Of a stretch of DNA of 10,855 nucleotides, positions 1-7,653 are shown in pieces (positions within the stretch are counted from its first letter, which is position 1; every line of letters starts with the position of its first letter). Below the pieces are notes generated by a model. The model worked only from the letters and a program-made list of their open reading frames with translations. It searched no databases and had not been told where the DNA came from. A program made the translations under genes and the position numbers. This stretch comes from Phenylobacterium sp. (lineage in GTDB: Bacteria; Pseudomonadota; Alphaproteobacteria; Caulobacterales; Caulobacteraceae), in contig JAQGIX010000115.1 of NCBI GenBank assembly GCA_028290925.1, positions 1 through 10,855 on the forward strand, written 5' to 3'.

Positions 1-828
1 TGGGCACGGCGGCTGGCGCCGCTGCGCCGGGCGAGCGAGGTGCTCGGGCCGGTCGCGCCGGAGTGGGTGCGGCGCAGCGGCTTGCCCGCCGACTGCCAGG
101 TGTTCTGCGGCCTGCACGACAGCAACGCGGCCCTGCTGGGCGCCCGCGGCCATGCCGAGTTCGCCGCCGGCGAGGCGACCGTGCTCTCCACCGGCACCTG
201 GTTCGTCGCCATGCGCTCGCCGGACCCGGCGCGGGGCCCGGCCAGGCTCGAACTGGATGAGGGGCGCGATTGCCTGGTCAACGCCGACGCGGAGGGCCGG
301 GCCGTCCCCTCGGCGCGCTTCATGGGCGGCCGGGAAGCCGAGCAACTCCTCGGTGGCGATCCGGCTGGCCCGGCGACGGCGACGGCGCTGGTCGAGCGCG
401 TGCCGCAGCTGTTGGCGCAGGGCGTCCAGATTCTCCCGAGCTTCGCACCCGGCGTCGGTCCGTTCCCGGGGCGCCGCGGGGGCTGGAGCGGCGAGCCTGC
501 CGACCCCGACGACCGCCGCGCGGCGCTGGGCCTTTACCTGGCGCTGATGGCCGACGCGTCGCTGGAGCTGATCGGCTCGCGCCGCTGCCTGCTCGTGGAG
601 GGCCGCTTCGCCGCCTCGCCGGTCTTCGTCCGGGCGCTCGCCAGCCTGCGCCCGAAGCAGCAGGTCTATGTCTGCGACGCCGACGACGACGTGGCCTATG
701 GCGCGCTGCGGCTTGTCCAGCCCGATCGCCCGCCGCCGTCGCCGCTGGTCCCCGTGCGGCCGCTGGCGGCGTCGCTTACGGCCTATCGCGCGCTGTGGCG
801 GGCCGGCCTGGCGCGGCAGCCGGCGTGA
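1..828 (+). CDS. FGGY-family carbohydrate kinase, C-terminal part (probable L-rhamnulose/deoxyketose kinase)
   Basis: The reading frame is open from base 1 and ends at TGA 826-828, giving 275 residues with the N-terminus outside the window. FGGY kinases are usually about 450-490 residues, so roughly the last 60% is present. They phosphorylate a sugar with ATP in the cytoplasm. The segment GLHDSNAAL (109-135) holds the His-Asp pair where this family has its catalytic base (Asp at 118-120), as in HDTA of rhamnulokinases. LSTGTW (184-201) matches the ATP-binding S-G-T loop. CLLVEGRFAASPVFVRAL (586-639) corresponds to the C-terminal FGGY region, but the usual Gly-Gly is Glu-Gly-Arg here. The gene lies upstream of a FucP-type symporter and a rhamnosidase, so L-rhamnulose is the favoured substrate by context, as for the rhizobial RhaK-type kinases. 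L-fuculose or another ketose is possible. The family is clear; the substrate is inferred. Confidence 0.85.
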   Translation, partial: WARRLAPLRRASEVLGPVAPEWVRRSGLPADCQVFCGLHDSNAALLGARGHAEFAAGEATVLSTGTWFVAMRSPDPARGPARLELDEGRDCLVNADAEGRAVPSARFMGGREAEQLLGGDPAGPATATALVERVPQLLAQGVQILPSFAPGVGPFPGRRGGWSGEPADPDDRRAALGLYLALMADASLELIGSRRCLLVEGRFAASPVFVRALASLRPKQQVYVCDADDDVAYGALRLVQPDRPPPSPLVPVRPLAASLTAYRALWRAGLARQPA

Positions 829-913
829 TCGAAATGAACCATTTGCGTTCAGAACAGATCATCGGCACATTGGCCTGAACAGGCGCCCCAAGGCGCCGAG
901 GGAAGGGACGACC
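829..913 (+). promoter_or_regulatory. Kinase-symporter intergenic region with inverted repeats
   Basis: This 85-base gap sits between the kinase stop and the symporter start. It contains an odd palindrome GTTC-A-GAAC at 847-855, with further GAAC half-sites at 836-839 and 877-880. A small inverted repeat GCCTG-AA-CAGGC lies at 873-884. A hairpin GGCGCC-CCAA-GGCGCC (882-897; 6-bp stem, 4-base loop) ends directly before the purine-rich ribosome site GAGGGAAGGGA (898-908). The first element could be an operator. The hairpin could modulate symporter translation or process the message between kinase and symporter. No convincing -35/-10 pair was found: TTGCGT at 843-848 has only a poor partner. The structures are seen; any function is inferred. 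Confidence 0.35.
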
Positions 914-2167
914 ATGGACATCGGCGCTCCCGCCGCGCCGCCCGGCGTGGCGCTTCGCTCGGGATCGCTGCGCGGACCGCTGGCCTTCGCCATCGCCTGC
1001 TTCGTGGTCTGGGGACTGGCCTATGGCCTGCTCGACGTCCTCAACAAGCACTTCCAGGAGACCCTGCACGTCGGCAAGGCGCAGTCGACCTGGCTGCAGA
1101 TCGCCTATTTCGGCGCCTACCTGACCCTCAGCCTGCCGGCCGGGCGGCTGCTGCAGGCCCGCGGCTACAAGACCGGCATCGTCACCGGCCTGGTGGTCAC
1201 CGCGATCGGCGCCCTGCTGTTCGTGCCCTCGGCGCGGGCCGAAAGCTTCACGCTGTTCGTCGGCTCGATGTTCGTCATGGCCGCCGGGCTCTGCATCCTG
1301 GAGACCGCGGCCGACACCTATGTGAACGTGCTGGGCCCGGCCGAGCACGCCTCGCGCCGGCTGAACCTGGCGCAGTCCTTCAACGCGCTCGGCGTGTTCT
1401 TCGGCCCGCTGATCGGCGGCGCGCTGTTCTTCCAGACCCCGGGGCCCGCGGGCCAGGCGGCGGGCGGCGGCCAGTCTGCGGTGCAGCTCACCTATCTGGT
1501 GATCGCCGGGGCCGTGCTGCTGTTCGCCTTCGCCGTCTCGCGCGCCCACCTGCCGGAGATCCACGAGCCGCAGGCCGAAGGGCCCGTCGCGCAGGACGCG
1601 CCCCTGTGGCGGCGGCCGCACTTCGCCCTGGGGGTGCTCACCCAGGCGCTCTACGTCGGGGCCCAGGTCGGCATCGGCGCCTTCTTCATCAACCTGGTGA
1701 CCGAGACCTGGCCCGGCCTGACCTCGCGCCAGGGCGCCTACCTGCTGTCCATCGCCACCGCCGGCTACCTGATCGGCCGGTTCGCCACCACCGGCCTGCT
1801 GCTGCGGTTCTCGCCGCGGGTCATCCTGACGGTCTACGGCCTCGTCAACCTGGCGCTCTGCCTGGTGGTCGCCGCGGGGATCGAGAAGGTCTCGGCGGTG
1901 GCCCTGATCGCGGTCTTCTTCTTCATGTCGACCATGTTCGCGACCATCTTCACCCTCGGCGTGGCGAACCTTGGACCGGCCACCAAGCGCGGCGCCTCGA
2001 TGATGGTGATGGCCATCGGCGGCGGCGTGCTGCTGCCCTATCCGATGGGCCGCATCGCCGAGGCCTACGGCACGCCCGCCGCCTTCCTGCTGCCCGCCGC
2101 CTGCTTTGCGCTCGTCGCCTTCTACGGCTGGCGCGGCGCGGGCCAGACACCCTCCATGGAGACTTAA
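914..2167 (+). CDS. FucP-family MFS sugar:proton symporter
   Basis: A 417-residue inner-membrane transporter of the major facilitator superfamily, FHS (fucose-galactose-glucose:H+ symporter) group, which brings a monosaccharide into the cytoplasm with a proton. The ATG at 914 is chosen because AGGGA (904-908) lies 5 bases upstream and the FucP-like sequence starts soon after; the frame is open further upstream but overlaps the kinase. Length and hydrophobic pattern fit 12 membrane segments. Aligning by eye with E. coli FucP at a constant offset of 5, Asp41 matches Asp46, Glu130 matches Glu135, Gln154 matches Gln159 and Asn157 matches Asn162, so the proton- and sugar-binding residues are kept. 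LNLAQSFN (150-157) is the family hallmark. The helix-4 motif normally read as ETAANP is ETAADT here (130-135), and the Asn-rich stretch before Asp46 is replaced, suggesting a different sugar preference. Next to a rhamnosidase, L-rhamnose is the likely cargo, though fucose cannot be excluded. Confidence 0.92.
   Translation: MDIGAPAAPPGVALRSGSLRGPLAFAIACFVVWGLAYGLLDVLNKHFQETLHVGKAQSTWLQIAYFGAYLTLSLPAGRLLQARGYKTGIVTGLVVTAIGALLFVPSARAESFTLFVGSMFVMAAGLCILETAADTYVNVLGPAEHASRRLNLAQSFNALGVFFGPLIGGALFFQTPGPAGQAAGGGQSAVQLTYLVIAGAVLLFAFAVSRAHLPEIHEPQAEGPVAQDAPLWRRPHFALGVLTQALYVGAQVGIGAFFINLVTETWPGLTSRQGAYLLSIATAGYLIGRFATTGLLLRFSPRVILTVYGLVNLALCLVVAAGIEKVSAVALIAVFFFMSTMFATIFTLGVANLGPATKRGASMMVMAIGGGVLLPYPMGRIAEAYGTPAAFLLPAACFALVAFYGWRGAGQTPSMET
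2158..2162 (+). promoter_or_regulatory. Ribosome binding site for the GH106 gene inside the symporter 3' end
   Basis: GGAGA ends 7 bases before GTG 2170 and lies within the last codons of the symporter gene. It supports the GTG start and suggests translational coupling of the two genes. The nearby ATG at 2156 is out of frame with GH106. Confidence 0.6.
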
Positions 2168-2169
2168 GC

Positions 2170-5100
2170 GTGGCGTCACCGCTCCCGTTCCGGCTGGCGC
2201 TCTGCGCGGCCGCCGCCGTCGTGCTGTTCCCGGCGCAGGGCCTGACCCAGACGCCGCGTGCGGCCTCCGACGCCCCCCAGGACGCCCTGGAGGCCGGGTT
2301 CCGTTCGCCGCCCAACGTCGCCAAGCCGCGCGCCTGGTGGCACTGGATGAACGGCAACGTGACGCCCTCGGGGATCAAGGCCGACCTCGAGTGGATGAAC
2401 CGGGTCGGCATCGGCGGGGCCCACTATTTCGACGCCGGCGGCATCCTCGCCAACTACCAGTTCATCACCCCGCGCGTGGTGGTCGGCGACGCCAACTGGC
2501 AGGCCGACATCCGGCTCGCCGCCAGCACCGCCGACCGGCTGGGCATGGAGCTCACCACCGCCGCCTCGCCGGGCTGGAGCGAGACCGGCGGACCCTGGGT
2601 CACCCCGGCCCAGGCGATGAAGAAATACGTCTGGAGCGAAACCCTGGTCGAGGGCGGCCGCGCGTTCCGCGGCACGCTCGCCCATCCGCCGACCACCACC
2701 GGCGGGTTCCAGACCGCGCCGAGCCAGGACAGCCTCGCCTTGGTCACCGCGGACACCGGCAAGAACGAGAGCTTCTACGCCGACGCCCTGGTGGTCGCCT
2801 ACCGGTTGCCGCAGGGCGAGGTCGCCGCGCTGCCGCCGGGCCAGTTCACGGCCAGCAGCAGCCCCGCGGAGCTGGCCCGGCTGGGCGACGGCGATCTGGC
2901 GCGGACGGTCCAGCTGGTCGGCGCGGCCGACGGCTCGCCGCCCTGGATCCAGGTGGCCTACGCCACGCCGCAGACCGTGCGGGGCCTGTGGCTCGGTGTC
3001 GCCGGCCTTGGGGCCAGCGGCGGGCCGGTGAAGCCGCAGCTGCTGGTCAGCGACGACGGCCAGGCCTGGCGGGTCGGGGCGACGCTCACCGGCCCGGCCG
3101 ACGCGATCCTCAAGAGCTATGGCTTCGCCCCGCTGACGGCGCGCTTCTTCCGCCTGACCCTTCCGGCCACGCCGCGCACGCCCGTGCCGGTGGGCATGCC
3201 CGACTTCGCACCGCCGGCCCGGCCGGTGAAGGTCGCCGTCTCGGAATTCGCCCTGCAGGGCGGCGCCACCGTCGACCGCCTGGTGGAGAAGGCCGGCTTC
3301 TCGGACCCCATCGACTATGCCGCCGCCCCGACCGCGCCGGTGACGCCCGACGCGGTGATCCGCAAGGGCGACGTGGTCGACCTCACCGCCCGCCTGCGCC
3401 CGGACGGCAGCCTCGACTGGACCCCGCCGGCCGGCCGCTGGCGGGTGATCCGCCTGGGCTATTCGCTGACCGGCACCAAGAACCATCCCGCCCCGGTCGA
3501 GGCCACCGGCCTGGAGGTGGACAAGTTCAGCCGCAAGCATGTGGCGGACTACATCGAGGCCTACCTCGGCCGCTTCGAGGCGGCGGCGGGCAAGGACCTG
3601 GTGGGCTCGCGCGGCCTGCAGAACCTGCTCTCCGACAGTTGGGAGGCGGGCGTCCAGAACTGGACGGACGACATGCCCGCGGAGTTCCGCCGCCGGCGCG
3701 GCTATGACCTCACGCCCTGGCTGCCGGTGCTGGCCGGCCACGTCGTCGAGAGCTCAGAGGCCAGCGACAAGTTCCTGTGGGACTTCCGCCGCACGCTCGA
3801 GGACCTGCTGTCGCAGCATTATGCGGTGATCGCCGAGGCTCTGAAGCGCCGCGGCATGGGCTTCTACAGCGAGGCGCAGGGCGACGGCTGGCGAGCCATC
3901 GGCGACGGCATGGAGATGAAGCGCCACGCCGACATCCCGATGGCGGAATACTGGTACCGCCCCTTCGCCGCCGGCCCCGGCCAGCCGACGCTGAAGGCCG
4001 ACATGAAGGAATCCGCCTCGGTGGCGCACATCTACGGCAAGCCGCTGGTGGCCAACGAGTCGCTCACGGTCTTCGCCGCGCGCGATCCGTGGGGCTTCTC
4101 CCCGGAGATGCTGAAGCCGGTGGTGGACGAGATCTTCGCCCACGGCGTCAACCGCATCGTCCTGCACACCTCCGCCCACCAGCCGTCGGACGACAAGAAG
4201 CCCGGCCTGGCCCTGGGACCGTTCGGCCAGTATCTCAACCGCCACGAGACCTGGGCCGAGCAGTCGGGCCCGTTCCTCAGCTACATCGCGCGCAGCTCCT
4301 ACCTGCTGCAGCAGGGCCGCTTCGTGGCCGACGTCGCCTATTTCTACGGCGAGGACCGGCCGCTGGTGAGCCTGTTCGCCGGCCAGTTCGACGAGGCCGC
4401 CGGCCGCCTGCGGATCGAGACCCCGGAAGGCTACGGCTACGACTTCATCAACGCCGAGGCGCTGCGCGAGGAGACCTCCGTGCAGGACGGGCGGCTGACC
4501 ACGCGGGCCGGCATGTCCTACCGCGTGCTCTACATGCGCCCGGACGCCAGGGCGCTCACCCTGCCGACCATCCGCAAGCTGCAGGCGCTGGTCGAGGCCG
4601 GGGCGGTGCTGGCGGGCGACCCGCCGCACGGCGCCCTGGGCCTTGGCGCGAGCGACGCCGAGATCCGCGCCGTCGCCGACCAGATCTGGGGCCCGGCGCC
4701 GCCGGCCTCGGGCGAACGTGCGGTGGGCAAGGGCCGCGTCTATTGGGGCCGTCCGCTGGCTGAGGTCCTGGCCGCCGAGCGCGTGGCGCCGGACGTCTCC
4801 TTCGCGGGCGGACAGCCGGACAGCTACGTCATGCAGCTGCACCGCCGGACCGCGGACGCCGACATCTACTTCCTCACCAACCGCAAGGATCGCCCCGAGC
4901 GGCTGGAGGCGAGCTTCCGCGCCGCCGGCCGGACGGCGGAGCTCTGGCGGGCCGACAGCGGCCGGATCGAGGCGGCGAGCTACCGGACCGCCGGCGACCG
5001 CACGGTGGTGCCGCTCGAGCTGGGTCCGAACGAGGCGGTGTTCGTGGTGTTTCGGCGGGTGGCGACCTCCGCGGTCTTCACCGCGCCGGCGCTCAAGACC

Positions 5101-5628
5101 GTCGATCTCGGCGGGGTGAAGGGGCCCTGGCGCCTCAGCTTCCCGCCCGGCCTGGGGGCGCCGCCGGAGCTGGCGCTGCCGGCGCTGGCCTCCTGGAGCG
5201 AGAGCGCCGATCCGGGGGTGAAGTACTTCTCCGGCACGGCGACCTACGCCACCACCTTCGAGGTCGGGCCACGCGCGCTGCGGCCGGGCGCCCGGCTCAT
5301 GCTGGACCTGGGCTCGGTCAAGGAGATCGCCGAGGTGCTGGTGAACGGCAAGCCGGCCGGCATCGCCTGGAAGGCGCCCTATGTGGTCGACATCACCGGC
5401 GCGGCCAAGCCGGGCCGCAACAGCCTGGCGGTCAAGGTCACCAACCTATGGGCCAATCGCCTGATCGGCGACGCCCAGCCCGGCGTGACGCACAAGTTCA
5501 CCTGGACCGCCCTCGACGCCCTGCCGCCCAGCGACATCCTGGTGCAGCTGACCGGCTGGCGCGTGAACTCGAAGCTCCCGCCGTCGGGCCTGCTCGGGCC
5601 GGTCAGCCTGGAGTCGATCGGGCCGTAG
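2170..5628 (+). CDS. Secreted GH106 alpha-L-rhamnosidase
   Basis: A protein of 1152 residues starting at GTG 2170, two bases after the symporter stop. Residues 1-24 form a signal peptide (Arg8, hydrophobic core 9-22, likely cut after Ala-Gln-Gly), so it acts in the periplasm or outside. GH106 enzymes release terminal alpha-L-rhamnose by inversion; known members include sphingomonad RhaM and Bacteroides BT0986. The N-terminal hallmark AWWHWMNGNVT is at 55-65. Residues about 238-335 look like an F5/8 type C (discoidin-like) carbohydrate-binding fold, with IQVAYATP, LLVSDDGQAWR and ARFFRLTL. SDSWEAGVQNWT carries Glu492 and MAEYW carries Glu593. Their spacing of 101 matches the Glu461/Glu561 acid/base pair reported for BT0986, as I recall it. 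NESLT (Glu630) and NRIVLHTSAHQP (661-672) are also typical of the family. A GH2-like jelly-roll ends the protein (about 1019-1101, with LVNGKPAGIAWKAPYVVDIT). The 3' end overlaps the convergent GH5 gene by 26 bases. The natural glycoside cannot be read from sequence. Confidence 0.93.
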   Translation: MASPLPFRLALCAAAAVVLFPAQGLTQTPRAASDAPQDALEAGFRSPPNVAKPRAWWHWMNGNVTPSGIKADLEWMNRVGIGGAHYFDAGGILANYQFITPRVVVGDANWQADIRLAASTADRLGMELTTAASPGWSETGGPWVTPAQAMKKYVWSETLVEGGRAFRGTLAHPPTTTGGFQTAPSQDSLALVTADTGKNESFYADALVVAYRLPQGEVAALPPGQFTASSSPAELARLGDGDLARTVQLVGAADGSPPWIQVAYATPQTVRGLWLGVAGLGASGGPVKPQLLVSDDGQAWRVGATLTGPADAILKSYGFAPLTARFFRLTLPATPRTPVPVGMPDFAPPARPVKVAVSEFALQGGATVDRLVEKAGFSDPIDYAAAPTAPVTPDAVIRKGDVVDLTARLRPDGSLDWTPPAGRWRVIRLGYSLTGTKNHPAPVEATGLEVDKFSRKHVADYIEAYLGRFEAAAGKDLVGSRGLQNLLSDSWEAGVQNWTDDMPAEFRRRRGYDLTPWLPVLAGHVVESSEASDKFLWDFRRTLEDLLSQHYAVIAEALKRRGMGFYSEAQGDGWRAIGDGMEMKRHADIPMAEYWYRPFAAGPGQPTLKADMKESASVAHIYGKPLVANESLTVFAARDPWGFSPEMLKPVVDEIFAHGVNRIVLHTSAHQPSDDKKPGLALGPFGQYLNRHETWAEQSGPFLSYIARSSYLLQQGRFVADVAYFYGEDRPLVSLFAGQFDEAAGRLRIETPEGYGYDFINAEALREETSVQDGRLTTRAGMSYRVLYMRPDARALTLPTIRKLQALVEAGAVLAGDPPHGALGLGASDAEIRAVADQIWGPAPPASGERAVGKGRVYWGRPLAEVLAAERVAPDVSFAGGQPDSYVMQLHRRTADADIYFLTNRKDRPERLEASFRAAGRTAELWRADSGRIEAASYRTAGDRTVVPLELGPNEAVFVVFRRVATSAVFTAPALKTVDLGGVKGPWRLSFPPGLGAPPELALPALASWSESADPGVKYFSGTATYATTFEVGPRALRPGARLMLDLGSVKEIAEVLVNGKPAGIAWKAPYVVDITGAAKPGRNSLAVKVTNLWANRLIGDAQPGVTHKFTWTALDALPPSDILVQLTGWRVNSKLPPSGLLGPVSLESIGP

Positions 5629-7582
5629 CCGCAGCTTCCGCGGCGCGGGGCGCGAGGCGCAAGGTCATCGGCCCGGCCTGGGCGGCGAACACCCGGACCA
5701 CGCCCGGGGCCGTCTCCCACCGGCAGCCGGCCGGCGCGGTCACCTCGACACCCCCCGGATAGGCCGCGGCAGGGGCGGCGATCTCGCTCGGCGCCGCGAT
5801 GCGCGGGTCGGCCTCGATCACCGCCTCGAAGGCCCGGGTCGCCCGATCGAAGCCCTGGCGCACCAGTCGGCCCTGCGCGGCGCGCACATAGGGCCTGGCG
5901 AAGCCCTCCGCGGCCCGGCCGCCGTCGTGCGCGCCATCCTGCTGGTCGCGGGAGAAGATCGACAGGTCCTCCTGGTTCCAGCCGTCGCCGACCCGCGGAT
6001 CGTTGCGGTTCGAGGCGGAATAGTTCCACCAGGTCGCCGAAAGGCCGAGCTCGTCCAGCGCGTCGGACATCAGGTGCAGGGCGAGCGTCTGCTTGCCGAA
6101 CACCTCGGGGTCCCGGGCGCCGGCGGCCCAGGCGTCGTAAGACGCGCCGTCGTCCAGGTCGAACTGGATGCCGATCTCGCCGATCAGGGTCGGCCCGCCG
6201 AACGGCTCCGCCAGCGCCTTGCGGGCCCCCAGGCTCTTGACGTAGCTCAGCCGCACCTCCGCCTCGCCGCGCAGCGGCCGGCCGGTGAGGGCGTCGACAT
6301 GATCCTCGACGTCGAAACGCTTGGTCGCCAGGTTGGCGAGGTCGTACCAATGCGGCGCGTTGACCGAAGCCGGCGGCATGGTCCGCGGATAGGGTCGGCC
6401 GACGAACGGCCCCGCAACCTCGATCTCCGCGAACAGCAGCCAGTCGGGTCGGTGCGCGCGCATCGTGCGGGCCACGGCCTCGAAGAACGGCGCGAACACG
6501 TCGCGCGGCACGTCCAGGCCGCCGCCGCCCGGCCCGCGCCGAAAGGCTTCCTCGTCCAGGGGCGAGGCCTGGCCGTCCTTGAAGGCGTAGATCCCGGCCG
6601 CTTCGAACGGACAGCCGGCGCCGTCGCGCCAGATCGCCACGCCGGCCGGGTTGAGCGTCCGCTCGGCGACCACCCGCGGCGCGCCCTCCTCGCGGCCGCC
6701 GAACACCGGCACCGTGGTCGCGGCGCCGCGCGCCAGGGCCAGGCCGTCCAGGGGGCTGATCGCCGGACCGATGGCCAGCGGCGAGGGATTGTCCACGCCG
6801 CGGTCGCTGAGCCCCTGTCCCAGCCAGCCGATGGACGGCTCGTTGAGGCTCTCGAAGCCGACCACATGGGCCAGGCCCGCCAGCCGCTGCGCGACCTGGT
6901 CCAGGCAGGCCAGATAGCGGCCCTGCAGGAAGTCCTGCACGTTGCGGCCGTCGATCTCGAACTGCGGCGTCAGCCAGCGGCCGCCGAAGAAGAGGCTCCA
7001 CATCAGGCCGTTGGCCGGCAGCCGGTAGTTCGACGACCAGGACATCCGCGGATATCCCGCCTGATGCGGATTGGGGTCCGCGTAGTCGAAGGCGCGCTGC
7101 ATCACCAGGGCCGCGTTGGCCGCGTGGAAGCGCGTGAAGTCCAGGCCCACCGCCTCGAACGTCCAGCCCGGCGCGCCGCTGCCGCCGCTCATCCGGCTCC
7201 AGGCGTCCTGGTGGAAGTCGACGAACACATAGAGGCCGTAGTCGCCGGCCAGCCGCGCGATCTCGGCGAAATAGTCCAGGTAGGCCTCGTCGTAGACGCC
7301 CGGCCCCGCATGTTCGATGGCCTCCCAGGTGGTCAGCAGGCGCACGCAATTGAAGCCCCAGGCCCGGAGCCGGGAGAAGTGCTCCTGCGCCTCGGCCAAG
7401 GGGAACGGCCGCCCGACGAAGCTGACCGCGCGGTGATCGGAGAAATCGCTGGGCCGGTGGGTTCCCCCGTCCGGCCAGGGCGTCTTGGAGTCGCCGCCCA
7501 GGTTCACGCCGCGCAGCAGGACGTCGCGGCCTTCGGCGTCGATGAACCGATCGCCGAGGACCCGAAGGGGAGAAAGCGGCAT
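5603..7582 (-). CDS. GH5-family beta-glycosidase, EGCrP/GH5_12-like (glucosylceramidase or steryl-beta-glucosidase type)
   Basis: A 659-residue retaining glycosidase. ATG 7582 is preferred because AGGA (7593-7590) lies 7 bases upstream and a good promoter ends near 7625. Upstream starts (ATG 7621, TTG 7633) fall at or beside the -10 box. No signal peptide is visible, so it is probably cytoplasmic, as are the fungal relatives. The N-terminal half is a GH5 TIM barrel beginning LLRGVNLGGDSK. The segments FVGRPFPL, LRAWGFNCVRLLTTWEAIEHAGPG and HQDAWSRMSGGSGAPGWTFE are strikingly like fungal endoglycoceramidase-related proteins. Glu248 in ESLNEPS is the expected acid/base and Glu469 in LIGEIGIQFD the nucleophile. 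The last roughly 100 residues resemble the C-terminal beta-sandwich of this group (SEIAAPAAAYPGGVEVTAPAG). The expected reaction is removal of beta-glucose from a lipid, sterol or other hydrophobic aglycone. In a rhamnose cluster, a plant rhamnoglucoside is an alternative substrate. Subfamily is recalled by eye; substrate is inferred. Confidence 0.88.
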   Translation of the reverse strand: MPLSPLRVLGDRFIDAEGRDVLLRGVNLGGDSKTPWPDGGTHRPSDFSDHRAVSFVGRPFPLAEAQEHFSRLRAWGFNCVRLLTTWEAIEHAGPGVYDEAYLDYFAEIARLAGDYGLYVFVDFHQDAWSRMSGGSGAPGWTFEAVGLDFTRFHAANAALVMQRAFDYADPNPHQAGYPRMSWSSNYRLPANGLMWSLFFGGRWLTPQFEIDGRNVQDFLQGRYLACLDQVAQRLAGLAHVVGFESLNEPSIGWLGQGLSDRGVDNPSPLAIGPAISPLDGLALARGAATTVPVFGGREEGAPRVVAERTLNPAGVAIWRDGAGCPFEAAGIYAFKDGQASPLDEEAFRRGPGGGGLDVPRDVFAPFFEAVARTMRAHRPDWLLFAEIEVAGPFVGRPYPRTMPPASVNAPHWYDLANLATKRFDVEDHVDALTGRPLRGEAEVRLSYVKSLGARKALAEPFGGPTLIGEIGIQFDLDDGASYDAWAAGARDPEVFGKQTLALHLMSDALDELGLSATWWNYSASNRNDPRVGDGWNQEDLSIFSRDQQDGAHDGGRAAEGFARPYVRAAQGRLVRQGFDRATRAFEAVIEADPRIAAPSEIAAPAAAYPGGVEVTAPAGCRWETAPGVVRVFAAQAGPMTLRLAPRAAEAAATARSTPG

Positions 7583-7589
7583 GGCAAAA

Positions 7590-7593
7590 TCCT
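7590..7593 (-). promoter_or_regulatory. Ribosome binding site deciding the GH5 start
   Basis: On the minus strand AGGA lies 7 bases before ATG 7582, favouring that start over two upstream in-frame candidates. Confidence 0.55.
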
Positions 7594-7624
7594 GCGGGAT
7601 CGGGCGGGACCCCGTCCTCATCCC

Positions 7625-7653
7625 ATAATACAAACAGTTTAGACCGCTTATAA
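7625..7653 (-). promoter_or_regulatory. Candidate sigma-70 type promoter of the GH5 gene with a palindrome in its spacer
   Basis: Within the 106-base gap between tetR and the GH5 gene, the minus strand has TTATAA (7653-7648), a 17-base spacer and TATTAT (7630-7625). The -10 matches consensus at 5 of 6 bases and the -35 at 3 of 6. Transcription would begin near 7618, leaving about 36 bases before ATG 7582. This A/T-rich patch stands out sharply from its GC-rich surroundings. The spacer holds AAAC-T-GTTT (7640-7632), and the -35 overlaps the perfect palindrome CTTATAAG (7654-7647). Either is a reasonable operator for the adjacent TetR protein. Operator use is inferred. Confidence 0.5.

Noticed and set aside
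668..913. In-frame upstream extension of the symporter
   Set aside because: Low-complexity Arg-rich translation overlapping the kinase; the homologous region begins after ATG 914.
1606..2169. In-frame upstream extension of the GH106 gene
   Set aside because: It would overlap the symporter gene almost completely and precede a clear signal peptide; GTG 2170 with its ribosome site is the sensible start.
776..2179. Long open frame antisense to the symporter
   Set aside because: Composition is Gly/Gln/Arg/His-rich without domains, and it mirrors a well-supported FucP-type gene; a product of high GC content.
2176..3741. 521-residue frame antisense to GH106
   Set aside because: Compositional shadow of a gene with clear GH106 hallmarks.
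5927..7642. 571-residue plus-strand frame opposite the GH5 gene
   Set aside because: No recognisable motif and Arg/Gly/Gln-rich composition; it is the shadow of the GH5 gene.
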